A stretch of 64,000 bases of DNA from Heterohyrax brucei (GCA_028571685.1 CM053162.1:64034351-64098350); one strand, 5' to 3'. Numbered from the stretch's first letter, positions 46,801 through 57,621 are shown. Translations and numbers: made by a program. Notes: generated by a model not told the origin, from the sequence alone.

Positions 46801-47573
46801 CAAAATGACAACATATCTATACTTGCTGAATGCAGTTAAAGTAGTGATTAGAGGGAAATATTTAGAAATAAATGCTTATATTAGAAAAGGAAAATAAGTG
46901 TTCTACAATAAGAGGTAAAAAGTTGTTGAGTAATTAACTTCTAATCTAATGAGACAAAAGCAAATGATAAACACAAAAGAAGAAACAAATGAAAGTGAAA
47001 ATGGTAGAATAACAAAAAACAGCAAAGTAAAAAATTAGTTCTCTACACAAACACTGCAGCAAGACAAATTGGGAGGGAAGAGTAAAGAGACAGATATGAG
47101 GAAGAACACAATTTACATTATCATAAATATAAGTAGGATTAGCAGTATTGATCATCTTATAGAATATAAAAGATAAAGAAAAGAATATTATGAGCAATTC
47201 CATGTCAATAAATGTGATTTTTGTTTTCCAGGAACACTTCTAATACTTGACTTTGAAATAGCCTTATGTCTTTTAGGTCTTATTTTTTGGCAGATTTAGG
47301 AAATACATGTATGTATCTACAATGTTTCCAGTTTTTACTTTTATATTACCTGTGTAAGATAACATTTTTATGCAACATTTTTACTTAATGGTTGCAAAAG
47401 GTGAAAAGTGCATGTCTATGTTTTTTTTGCCCATAGATTTTTAGCTGCTCCATCACTACATATTGAAGAGATTCATTTCTCCAGTCTACTAGAAATCACC
47501 TTTGTCACATATTAGTTAACATGTTATATTATACTAAGTATACATATTATACTAATTATATATATTAGTTAAC

Positions 47574-47591
47574 TACGACGGCACTTGGCAT
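47574..47591 (+). repeat. Short SINE-tail unit inside L1
   Basis: 'acgacggcacttggcatata' interrupts AT-rich antisense L1-like sequence. It is the shortest recognisable piece of the SINE-tail unit. Confidence 0.5.
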
Positions 47592-48562
47592 ATACCCGCA
47601 ACTCTTCTTCTTTATTCGTTATCCTGTTACACTGAGTTATTGTCTACTGTTTTACCAATATCATCAGCTCTTGACTGCAATAGTTTTATAGTAAGTATTC
47701 AAATTGAAAATTGTGTTTTCCAAGTTTGTTTATTTGAGAGGTCTTCTACTTTTTCATATAAAGTTTGTAATCATTTTATGAAAATCTATAAAATTCATGG
47801 GGCATTGATTAGGACTGTGTTGAATATCAAATTGGGAAGAATGAATGTCTTCTTTTTTTTTTTTTAATTCCTAACCACATACTGTCACATCATTTAGTTA
47901 GATCACGGGTTTTGTTAATTAGGGTTTTATAGTTTTCCACATACACATCTTGTATATATTTGTTAGATTTGTACTTACGTGCTTGGTATCTTAGTGCTAA
48001 TCAAAAGCAAAGTTCTTAATTTCAAATTCCATTTGTTCATTTCAGGCAGATAGAAAAGCAATTGCCTTTTGTATTTGTTTTTATATTCTGTGACTTGTTT
48101 AATTTTACTTATTAGTTCCAAGAGGATGTTTGATGTTTGTTCTATCAATTACTTGGAATTTTTACATAAATGATAAAGATACTGACAAAGAAAATTTTAT
48201 TTCTTTTTCAGTGTTTTTACAACTTTCTTTCCTTTTTTGTTATTTTTTATTGCACTAATTGAGCACCTCCTGTGCTAAGTTGAACAGAAGTGATGAGAGA
48301 AAGTATATCCTGACTTTGTTTCAAGAATTGCATGAATGTCTCAAGTTAAATATACTGGCTGCAGGTATTTTTGTAGATACACCTTATGAAGGAGAAAACA
48401 ATTCCCCTCCATTACTAATTTCCTGTTTTTAAAAATCATGAGTTGAATTTTGAAATGTCTTTTACTGAATCAGTTGAAATGATCTACGACATACTTTCTT
48501 TAATTACTGACAAGCTAATTTAGGTGAATTGATTATAGAATGTAGGACCAGCCTTATGTTCA

Positions 48563-48725
48563 AAAAAACCAAACCCACGACCATCAAGTCCGTTCCTACT
48601 CATAGTGCCCATATAGGTCAGACTAAAACTGCTCTGTAGAGTTTCCAAGGAGTCCCTGGTGGAATCTAACTGCTAACCTTTTGGTTTTCAGACAAAGCGC
48701 CTAACCACTACGCCATCAGGGTGTC
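48563..48725 (-). repeat. AfroSINE
   Basis: An antisense copy in the old L1: 'aaaaccaaacccacgaccat', 'gagtttccaaggagtccctg', 'gcgcctaaccactacgccat'. Confidence 0.92.
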
Positions 48726-49080
48726 CATATAGTGGGATGTAATTTGTTGATGCTTTGTTGAGGATTTTTGTATCTAGATTCTTGAGTTGTTTGCCAGTTG
48801 TCTTCCTTCCTTCTAGTGCCTGTATATGATTTTGGTAGTAGTGGAATGCTGGCATTATCCAATGAGTTACGAAGTATTCTTTCTGATTCTATTTCAGAAA
48901 AAGATTTTAAAAATTTGGTATAATTCGATCATCAATTACTATTGTTTTTTAAATGTATTTAATCGTTTTTATAAATACTTATTTGATATTCCTGATCTGA
49001 TAATTCTAATTTTTGGAGGTATCAACCTGACACTTTTTCCCGATTAATTTCATTAATAGCTGTTTGCCGTTGTTATTGTT

Positions 49081-49689
49081 TATGAGTACATAGATTTGAT
49101 AGCTTTTATTGTGAGTCCACACTTCATTGAATAAAGTATGTGGAAAGCATAGGAAAGCCTCAGCTTGGGTTGCTTTCTTCCAGAAAGCACTACTGAATTT
49201 CCTTTTAGGGAACAGTGTAGGCTTCTAAACAGGGATGTTTCTAACCTAATTGCTTGGGATCCGATGACCATGGTTCAGGGAAAATTTGAATCTCCAACCT
49301 GAGTTAAGATCAATTTTAAAGTTGCAAATTCTCAGGAGAATCTATTTATTATGCATAACTATAACGATGATATTAGTAATATTATATCAACCAGATTAGT
49401 GTCTCAGATAGAAAGAATTTATCACAAATGGCTTGTTGTCTGTAGTCTAGCCTTTCAAAAAAGGTAAACATGTCAATAAGTTTTTCTCTCTAAAGGAACC
49501 AGGATTTTTGGCAATATGATTTAATTCAGTCTGGGAGGGGAAGCATACTACATCAGCAAGCATTGGCTTGTATTACTAAACATCAAGGTTACTGTCAAAC
49601 TCTATCAACATGAAGAGGTCTCTGTTGGTATAAATGAGGCACTTTAAATATCACTAAGAATAGTACCTCAAATGGATGAAACCACTGCA
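49081..49689. other. Unassigned sequence
   Basis: Nothing recognised. Confidence 0.35.
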
Positions 49690-51332
49690 TAAATTTAAAA
49701 GTCTATACACACATAGTCAGAACAAGGGTAGAACACAAAGAAAAATAGACAGTCAGTTGCTCATAGGAAGGTTCAAATTGAATCTAAAGAAAATGGAAAC
49801 AAGTCCACAAAAGAAAGCGTATACCACACTCTCTGAATTTAGAGACCAGCTAAAGAATAGTTTTGACACAGTGAACAATATTGACCTAAGATCAGACAAG
49901 TTGTGGAGTAATATCAAAGATATCATACAAGAATAAAGTAAAAGGTAAGTGAAAATACAGGAAAGAAACAAAAGACAAAAATGGATGCTAGAAGGGATGC
50001 TGAAACTTAATGTTGAACATAAAGTAGCCAAAGTGAAAGGAGGAGATGATGATGTAAAAAGCTGAACAGAAGATTTCAAAAGGCAGCTTAAGAAGGCAAA
50101 GTAAAATACTCTAATGGAATGTGCAAAGATCTAGAATTAGAAAGCCAAACATTCTTCACATTTATCATGCTACACAAACTAAATAAAAACCAATCAAGCT
50201 TTGAGGTACGATACTGAAGTATTCTATTATCAAATATTGAATGAGGCATCCAAAGAAGATGGAAAAAATACAGAGTCACAGAACCAGAAAGAAATGGATA
50301 ACATTAAACCACTTCAGGAGTAGTATACAATCAAGAACTGTTCACACTGACAGAAGAATTCCAAATCGCACTGAAAGCATCGGTGAAAAGCAAGTCTCCA
50401 GGAACTGACAGAATATCAGTTAAGATGTTTCAACAAAAAATGTAGTTCTAGAGGCAGTTATTCATTTATACATACAAATGTAGAGGACAACGATCTGCTC
50501 AACCAACTGTGCCCATTCCAAAGAAAGATAATCTAACAGAATATGTAAATTATAGAACACTAACATTAATATCATATGCAGATAAAGTGAAAACATTCTA
50601 AAGTGATCGTAACAGGGCACATATGAGGAACTCTCAGAAAGTCAAGTCAGATTCAGAAAAATATGTGAAATGAGTGATACCATTGCTGATATCATGTGGA
50701 ACTTGGTTGAAAGCAGAGTACCAGAAAGATGTTTACCTGTTTTTATTGACTATGCAAAGGCACTTGACTATGTGGATCATAAAAAATTATGGATAACACT
50801 GAAAACAATAGGAATTCTCAAACTCTTAGTTTTATTAAAAGGAAACTGTATGAGACCAAAAGGCAGTTGCTTGACTAGAACAATGGAATACTGAATTCTC
50901 TAAAATCAGGAAAGATATGTACCAGGGTTGTACCCGTTCACCATACTTTTGAATTTTTATGCTCTGCAAATAATCTAAGAAGCTGGACTACATGAAAAAG
51001 AAAAAGGTGTCAGGATTGGAAACAGACATGCTAACAAATTACAATATGCAGGTGACGCAGCTTTGTTTGCTTAAAGTGAAAAAGGCTTGAATCACTTATT
51101 GATGAAGATCAAAGACTACAGCATTCAATATGAATTATAACTCAACATAAAAAAAAAAAATCCTCGTAACTGGATAAATGAGCAACATCATGATATACAG
51201 AGAAACTGTTGACCTTATAAAGAATTCAATTTTACTTACATCCATAATCAACCCTCTTGCAAGCAGCAATCAAGAAATCAAATGATCTACTGCATAAACA
51301 AATGTTCTGGGAAAGACTTCTTTAAAGTGTTA
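49690..51332 (+). mobile_element. RTE LINE, sense copy, first part
   Basis: A sense RTE from the end of the endonuclease region ('acaagtccacaaaagaaagc') through linker and RT. An 'FIDYAKALDYVDH' segment is readable near 50741-50780, where RTE has a DYAKAFDxVDH motif. The catalytic box near 51042-51056 reads YAGD instead of YADD. The element is interrupted at 51333 by a mariner. Confidence 0.9.
50670..50894 (+). pseudogene. RTE reverse-transcriptase fragment
   Basis: A 74-codon open piece of the RTE RT domain covers VESRVPERCLPVFIDYAKAL followed by DYVDHKKLWITLKTIGI. It carries the first catalytic aspartate region (FIDYAKALDYVDH). It is isolated by stops on both sides. Nearby RTE copies are broken differently. 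Confidence 0.8.
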
Positions 51333-51908
51333 GATGGGGTCCAACAATTAAGTCCTTGAAATGTATTCTTCTAAGTGCTACATACTTCATTGTTGAATAT
51401 CCAAGTAATTCCCTCGGGAAGGTAGGTACCAATGCCAGTGCCTAGTTCATCCTTCAAAGTGATTTTGGAACTCTTTCTAGAATAGCCATTGCACACAGTA
51501 GCAAGATGACAAGTTCAGGAACTCAACTGTACAGTTGTCTGTGAGGTAGTTTTTAGCCAGTAAACAAATAATATGCAAACACTCTCCCTACTTACCTGAT
51601 TTGGCTCCCAGTGACTTTTTTTTTTTTTTTTTTTTGGTATTTTTGTTACCCAAAGATAAAGGAAATCTTGAAAGAAAGACATTTTGATAACATTCAGGAC
51701 ATTGAGTTTATGTAATGCAATGACAGCTATGATGGTCATTCCAGAAAAACAGAGTTCCAAAATTGCTTTGAAGGGTAGACTAGGCACTGGCATTGGTGCA
51801 TATAGCTTTCCAAGAGGATTAATTTGAAGGTGATAGTAGTGATATTTAGCAATGAGGTAGGTAGCCCTTTTACTAGGATGAGCTTGAAGACTTAATTATC
51901 AGTTCTAG
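51333..51908 (+). mobile_element. Foldback mariner with transposase C-terminus
   Basis: A 576-bp Tc1/mariner-type element at a TA target (TA at 51331-51332 and 51909-51910). The interior encodes on the plus strand FLASKQIICKHSPYLPDLAP followed by SDFF (about 51550-51625), the conserved mariner SPDLAPSDFF-type motif with its last catalytic aspartate. The ends are long inverted arms of about 170 bp: 51333-51500 is the reverse complement of 51725-51908, including 'ggcactggcattggt' against 'accaatgccagtgcc'. Both arms derive from the transposase 3' end. It cannot encode a full transposase. Confidence 0.82.
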
Positions 51909-51910
51909 TA

Positions 51911-52200
51911 AACCAAAGACATCACCTTGAAGACTCAGATGTGTCTGATACAAGCTACGATATCTTCAGTCCCTTGATATGCATGAGAAATCAATGAAGA
52001 CATAAGACAGTAGAAGAAGAATTGACACATTTGAATTACAAATTTGGCTAAGCATACTGAATATGATGTGGATTTTCTGAAGGAACAAATCTGTCATTGA
52101 AGAAGCTCAGCCAGAGTGTTTCTTAAAAGAGAAGATAGCAAAATTTAGTCTCATTTATTTTCAGAAATATCATGAAGAAGGATCATTTCCAGAGACAGGG
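51911..52200 (+). mobile_element. RTE LINE, sense copy, second part
   Basis: The RTE resumes right after the mariner: 'aaagacatcaccttgaagac', 'ttgatatgcatgagaaatca', 'ggaacaaatctgtcattgaa', 'gaagaaggatcatttccaga'. It fades before the RTE 3' terminus. Confidence 0.85.
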
Positions 52201-52380
52201 CTAAGACAGTGGACTCACAACATGTTTCCTCTAATCCCTCTAACAACAAACTACTTGAAAAACAACTGAATGGAATACATAGGACATTCTAGGCGCTCCA
52301 ATATCAGGCAGAATGATGAGGAACTGGACTCGTTGATAAGAAGGTGAATAACTAGCTTGTCCGCATTGGATCAGCAGCTA
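52201..52380. other. Unassigned sequence
   Basis: A transition between RTE and a tandem-repeat block, with no family recognised. Confidence 0.35.
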
Positions 52381-52680
52381 CAGATGGGCCTGCTACTGCT
52401 GGCATGGGAGCAGAGCAGCAACACAGGAGCAAAGTCCATTTTTCTTGCTAGGGAAGCTGACCTTGGGACAGCTGACACTGAGAGTGCTGCTGGGACCAGC
52501 AACGACACAGAGCAGTGACACCTGAGTGGAGTGAGTCTTTCTCTGCTGGGAAACTGAGCTTAAGACAGTTGCACCCATAGAGCACAGTGGTGGCTGACAG
52601 CTGAGTGCAGCAGTTGCGAGCCAGAGGAGTGCATCTTTCTTGGTGGGGAAGCCAAACTGTGAATTGCCACACAGGATTTT
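52381..52680. repeat. Diverged ~95-bp tandem repeat, about 3 units
   Basis: A GC-richer block with three related units marked by 'tttttcttgctagggaagct', 'ctttctctgctgggaaactg' and 'tctttcttggtggggaagcc', each preceded by a 'gcagcaacacagg/gcagtgacacc/gcagttgcgagcc' segment. Spacing is about 90-105 bp. The minus-strand frame (52393-52728) repeats FPTKKDALL / SQQRKTHST / FPSKKNGLC accordingly. It resembles the monomer tracts of some LINE 5' UTRs or VNTRs; identity unknown. Confidence 0.55.
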
Positions 52681-52832
52681 TACCACCAGAACATCACAAG
52701 CTAAGTGCTCACAACTTCTGTAGCTCAAACCTTTCCTACATGTTGATTCGTCTCCCTATCCCCAGCCCTTCTCCCTCCCTTCTCTGCTCTATACCAGACA
52801 CTAAATCCTACAAGATTTGGTAGTGTTTTTAG

Positions 52833-53107
52833 CCAATGTCTTTTGATATATAAAAGACAGAAGGAAGCAGAGGGAAATAGGAACCTAATACCACCAATAA
52901 AACAGTGTCTGGAGCCTAGCTCATCCTTTGGAGCTGAGCGTCCTGAGCTCAAATTCTCCCAGACAAGAGAAGACTGGCACATTACAAAAACTTTCTTCTC
53001 TGCTGGAACTGATGCCCAGAATTTGGATTGTGAAGAAATAAATTAATTACTGTTGAAGTCATCCACCTGTGGTATTTCTACGATAGGAGCACTAGATGGC
53101 TAAGACA
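52833..53107 (+). mobile_element. ERVL/MaLR-like LTR, 5'-truncated
   Basis: The 3' part of the family at 23420-23835: 'cttttgatatataaaagaca', 'ggagctgagcgtcctgagct', 'gaagtcatccacctgtggta', then 'gcactagatggctaagaca'. It abuts the RTE that follows with no gap. Confidence 0.7.
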
Positions 53108-55640
53108 TTATGATACTGTTTATTGGCCCAATTGTGAGGGTTTTTGTTATGTCTACTTTGAGGTGTAATCTATGCTGAAGGCTATAGTTTTTGATCTTCA
53201 TCAGTATTTCAAATCCTCCTCACTTTTACCAAACAAGATTACGTCATCTGCATATCACAGGCTGTCAAAGAGTCTTCCACCAGCTCTGATACCACTTTCT
53301 TTATATAGCTTAAATTCTGTGATCACTTGCTCATTATTCATACTGAAAAAGTATGGACAAAGGATGTAACCCTGATGCAAACTTTTCCTGATTTTAATCA
53401 ATACAGTATTCCTTTGGTATGTTTAAATGACTGCTTCTTGGTCGAAGTATAGGTTACTCATGAACACAATTAAGTATTCTGGAATTCCAATTTTTCCAAA
53501 TGTTATCCATAATTTGTTATAATCCATATTCACATGCCTTTGCATAATCAATAAAACACAAGCATCTTTATGATATTTTCTGCTTTAAGTCAAAATCCAC
53601 CTGATATCAGCAATGAAATCTCTCCCTCCACACATTCTTCTGAATCCAGCTTGAATTTCTGGCAGTTCTGTGTCAGTGTACTGCTGCTACCACTTTGGGA
53701 TAATCAGTAAATTTTACTTGCCTGTTAGATATTTCCACAGTTGGTTGTGGAAATTGCTTTGGAATGGGTACAAATAGGGATCTCTACCAATTGCTTGGCC
53801 CATTAGCTTCCTACCAAATTTGGCATAGACAAGTGAGTACCTAAAGCATTATGTTCATTTGTTGAAATATTTCAACAGGTATTCTACAAATTCCTGTGGC
53901 CTTCTTTTGAGGGGGGACAATGCATCCATTGTAGCTTGGACTTTTTTCTTCTTGGTCATATGCTACCAACTGAAATGGCTGAACTTCAGCGAATTTTTTT
54001 GGAACAGTGATGTCTGGATTCACTCCACCTGCTTTTGATGCTTTCTGTTTCATTGATAATGCTCACAGAACCCTCCAATACTGCAAAAAAAAAAAAAGCT
54101 TGATTTTTTTTCTTCAGCTCTTTTTGCTTGATAAATGCTGAGCATGCTCTTCTCTTTTGCATTTCTAACTCAAGATCTTTTCACACCATTAAGTATTTTT
54201 GTCTTCCCTAGCCACATTTTGCAATCTTCTGTTCAGCTTTTATACTTCATTATTTCTTCCATTTTCTTTAGATACTCTACATTCAGGAACAAGTTTCAGA
54301 TTCTCTTCTGCAATCTATTTTAGTCATTTCATTCTTTCCTATCTTTTAAATGGCATTTTGCTTTCTTCATCATGTTCTTGATGTCTTCCCAGATTCATCT
54401 GGTCTTTGGTCATAGTGTTCAATACATCAAATCTGTTCTTAAGAGGGTTTCTGAATACGGGTGAGATATACTTATGATTGTACTTTGGCTCTCGTGGACT
54501 TATTATATATACATATATACATATTTTTTACTTCAACAGCAACCTGTGTATGAACAATTGATTTTTTTTCTGCAGTCAGCCTCTGGCCTTTTTCTGACTG
54601 ACAATATTGAGCTTGTCCATAGTCTTTATCTGTAAGGTAACTGATTTGATTTCTGTGTATTCCATCCAGTGAGGTAGATATACATAGACTATATCTGTAT
54701 AGTCACAATTTCTGTTGTTAAGAAAAAGTATTTACAATTCAAAAGTATTTCACCTTAGATAATTCTATCATGGTATCTCCAGTGTCATTTCTTTCGCCAG
54801 TGCCATATTTTCCAACAGGCAATCCTTGTTCTTTGTTTCTAACTTTTATATTCCAATCATCAGTGGTTATCAATGCATTTTCTTTCATGGTTGATCAATT
54901 TAAACTACAGAAATTGATAAAAATCTTCAATTCAACTTTGGTGTTAGTGGTTGATGCATACATTTGAGTAATAGGTATGTTAACAGCACTTCCTTGTAGG
55001 TATACGGATATTACCCTATTACTACTAACAGTGTTGTACTTTAGGATATATTTTGAATTTTTTTTTTTTGACAGTGGAAACAATACCATTCCTCTTCATT
55101 TTGTCATGTTTTTACTGGCATAGTAGAGGATATGAGTGTTTACTTTTAAATGGCTAATATCAGGATACTGATATTTACTTTTTACATTCTATTTTGATGA
55201 CTTCCAATTTTACTAGATTCATATTTCATACATTGCACATTTCTACCATTAATGGCTTTTTACAGCTCTTTCTTCTCATTTTGAGTCTTGCCACATCAAC
55301 AGATGAATATCCAGAAAGCTTGACTTAATCCATGTCATTAAGGTCAACTGTACTCTCCCAGTTGTATTTTGAGTGCCTTCCAACCAGAGAGGTTGCTCTT
55401 CTAGTGCTGTATCTCACAATATCCTGCTGCTTCTCATAAGGTTTTCAGGCTAATTTTTTCAGAAGTACACTGTCAAACCATTTGCCTTAGTGTTCTTAGT
55501 CTAGATGGAAAGCTCTGCTGAAACCTATCTGCCATGGATGACGCTGCTAATACTTAAAATGCCAGTAGCATAGTGTTCCGCATCACAGCAACAGGTAAGC
55601 CACCACAGTACCACAAACTGACAGATGTTTGAGGAATGCA
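53108..55640 (-). mobile_element. RTE LINE, antisense, 5' end retained
   Basis: About 2.5 kb of antisense RTE. Left to right it reads from within the 3' region ('ggcccaattgtgagggtttt'), RT ('gattacgtcatctgcatatc'), linker ('ctgtggccttcttttgaggg'), and endonuclease ('cttctgcaatctatttt...', 'aattgattttttttctgcag', 'ggcaatccttgttctttgtt', 'gaatatccagaaagcttgac') to the 5' region ('gagtgccttccaaccagaga', 'taccacaaactgacagatgt'). It is the only copy here reaching the RTE 5' end. About 0.6 kb of the 3' terminus is missing, replaced by the LTR fragment. The ORF is broken by stops. Confidence 0.9.
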
Positions 55641-55789
55641 GATGAAGTAATAGATCTAAATACCGGTTTACATTATACAACCAACAAAATCCAGATTTCA
55701 CAAAAATCTATAGAGCAAATGATCGATCTCTTCAGACATAATTACAAGAACAAAGAGTCTGAGGAAACAAAACACAGACTATAAACTTT
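55641..55789. other. Unassigned sequence
   Basis: No family recognised. Confidence 0.3.
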
Positions 55790-55872
55790 GAATGGAAATC
55801 CTGTGGGTAAGTTCTATTCTGTCATATAAGGTCTCTAAAGAGTGGAAATTGACTCAGTAGTGAACAACAGGA
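55790..55872 (+). repeat. AfroSINE/RTE-type 3' fragment
   Basis: 'gaaatcctgtgggtaagttc', 'tattctgtcatataaggtct' and 'ggaaattgactcagtagtga' form a SINE 3' half without a head. Confidence 0.65.
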
Positions 55873-55970
55873 TAGCAATTGCAATGTAGACAATTTATTT
55901 AAGTCCTGAATCAAACAAAGAAGCTCAAAAAATATAAAACACTTGGCAAAGTGTCAACACTGATTGGATA

Positions 55971-56145
55971 AAATCCAAAAACCAAACCTGCTGCCACCTA
56001 GTCAATTGTGATTCACAACAACCGTACAGGAATCAGGGTAGAAATGATCCATAAAGTTTCCAAAGAGTACCTGGAAGATTCTGATTGCCAGCATTTTGGC
56101 TAGTAGCCATAGCACTTAACCACTACACCACCATGGTTTCCACAG
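55971..56145 (-). repeat. AfroSINE with TSD
   Basis: An antisense copy: 'aaaaaccaaacctgctgcca', 'gcattttggctagtagccat', 'cactacaccaccatggtttc'. It is flanked by tgattggata (55961-55970) and tggttggata (56146-56155). Confidence 0.92.
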
Positions 56146-56183
56146 TGGTTGGATAGGTAAGAAAGGTAATGACATTAAGAAAA

Positions 56184-56330
56184 GAACCCCTGGTGATTCA
56201 CTGGGTAAAGTGATGGCTGCTAATTGGGAATTTGGCAATTTGAAATCACCAGAAACTCTGAGAGGAAGATATAGTAGTATGCTACAGCTGGAAATGACTC
56301 AATGACAGTGGTTTTTCTGAGGGTTTTTTT
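56184..56330 (+). repeat. AfroSINE, diverged
   Basis: A sense copy: 'gaacccctggtgattcactg', 'gtgatggctgctaattggga', 'ggaaatgactcaatgacagt'. Confidence 0.78.
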
Positions 56331-56841
56331 CCCCCCTTCTTTCTTTTTTACAATTATTACTTACTGTGTTAATAATATGGGAGATATTTTTAAGTGTCTT
56401 TGGGAGATAGTTACAGATGAAGTTGTATGATGTCTATATTTCTTAACAACTAATCTAGTGGCATGAACAGAGTATGTAGAAAGTTTGCAGTACTTGTAAA
56501 ACCATATAGGTTATCAGTCAAACCAGAAAATTTTTGCATAATGGGAAGGGGGAGCATTTAGACTTTTTTTTCTCCCTGGGGGAACATTCATAAACTAAGA
56601 CTGCCCATGGCTATGGATGAACTGAAGTGTAATACCCTGCGTATCATAACATTAACATTTTTCTATCTGTATTTAAATAGAACATATATCACAGGAAAAA
56701 GAAAGAAACAATATTTACAAGAAAGTGGGTAAAAAGATCTTGGTAACTGCTCTGCAGATATCACATATATGCAGGAAAGGGAGAAGACAAAAAAAGAGGA
56801 AATATTATTGTGTATTTATTAATTGATCATAATCCAATATA
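56331..56841. other. Unassigned sequence
   Basis: Nothing recognised. Confidence 0.35.
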
Positions 56842-56990
56842 TCCAGCTGCTTTGAAAGGTGGACTAGATGCTGGCATCGACACCTAGCTTCCCAAGTAGG
56901 TAGAGTACTTTGAAGGAGACCATAGTGATATTCAGCAATGAGATAACATTTTTTCTAGGATGAGTTAACGAATTTAATTGCCAGACTTCA
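56842..56990 (+). mobile_element. Mariner 3' end
   Basis: The same mariner family as 51333-51908: 'gctgctttgaaaggtggact', 'agatgctggcatcgacacct', 'accatagtgatattcagcaa', 'ctaggatgagttaacgaatt' and the terminal 'taattgccagacttca', next to TA at 56991-56992. Only the last 150 bp of the transposase end survive. Confidence 0.8.
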
Positions 56991-57180
56991 TATACTATGT
57001 CCTGGATATCAGTATTAATTCAGCAAAATATTTTCTATTAAATAGGATAAAATTCAAACGTGTTTTATAAGAAAGATATACACTACAAATGCATAAAAAT
57101 ACTATAACATCTTACCATCATAACAAAACATATATAGTATTTCATTTTTGAGGAGAGTGAGAGCCTTTCTTTTCCCATTT

Positions 57181-57203
57181 CTTTTTTTTTTTTTTTTTTT
57201 TTT
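57181..57203. repeat. Poly-T tract
   Basis: An uninterrupted T-run of about 21-23 bases; a second one of similar length lies at 57302-57323. Confidence 0.9.
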
Positions 57204-57204
57204 G

Positions 57205-57405
57205 ATGGTTAACTGTATTCACCTTCTCTCATTCTTTGAGCTGGCTAATCACATGGGAAGGAATCCCTGTCTGTAATCTTTCTGAAGCAGATCACCAGGT
57301 CTTTTTTTTTTTTTTTTTTTTTTGAGCAACCCATGGCTGTATTCAAACCTCTAACCTTCAGATTTAGTAATTAAGCCCTTAACTGTTTGTTCCACGTAGT
57401 AGGGA
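57205..57405 (-). repeat. AfroSINE, long form
   Basis: An antisense long-form SINE. The middle segment 'ctttctgaagcagatcacca' is followed by a T-run (expanded from a T-rich point of the element), then the head 'gagcaacccatggctgtatt' and 'ttaagcccttaactgtttgt'. The expanded poly-T inside the element is unusual. Confidence 0.6.
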
Positions 57406-57621
57406 TTCACATAATGTGCATCTCTCCAAATCCATCCTTCCAATGATTAAATACTTGAAATAACACTTTTCTTCCCCCAAATCTTCATACAATTGTGATG
57501 CCTTCAACCCTTGTTGACTTGTGATGTACAGATACTAAAGTGCTACTCCCACTACTGTCTCCACTTTCTAATGGTCATTCCCGTGTAATCCCTACCCCTG
57601 GCAAACTCATGGCTTTCTTCT

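Larger units (their letters stand above)
45900..47215 (+). mobile_element. Old L1 ORF2, sense, interrupted
   Basis: A sense L1 signature is clearest at 46810-47000: 'tgaatgcagttaaagtagtg', 'attagagggaaatatttaga', 'tgcttatattagaaaaggaa'. The left part before 46130 is weaker. An AfroSINE and a probable LTR split it. Confidence 0.6.
47260..49080 (-). mobile_element. Old L1 ORF2, antisense, interrupted
   Basis: T-rich antisense L1 ORF2: 'gaatatcaaattgggaagaa', 'gggttttatagttttccaca', 'ggtattttt...' region, and after an AfroSINE 'gttgaggatttttgtatcta' then 'gtggaatgctggcattatcc'. Many changes mark it as old. Confidence 0.68.

Noticed and set aside
590..56330. tRNA genes suggested by A/B-box-like heads
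   Set aside because: Each is continuous with a SINE body and tail and lacks a complete cloverleaf; they are SINE heads.
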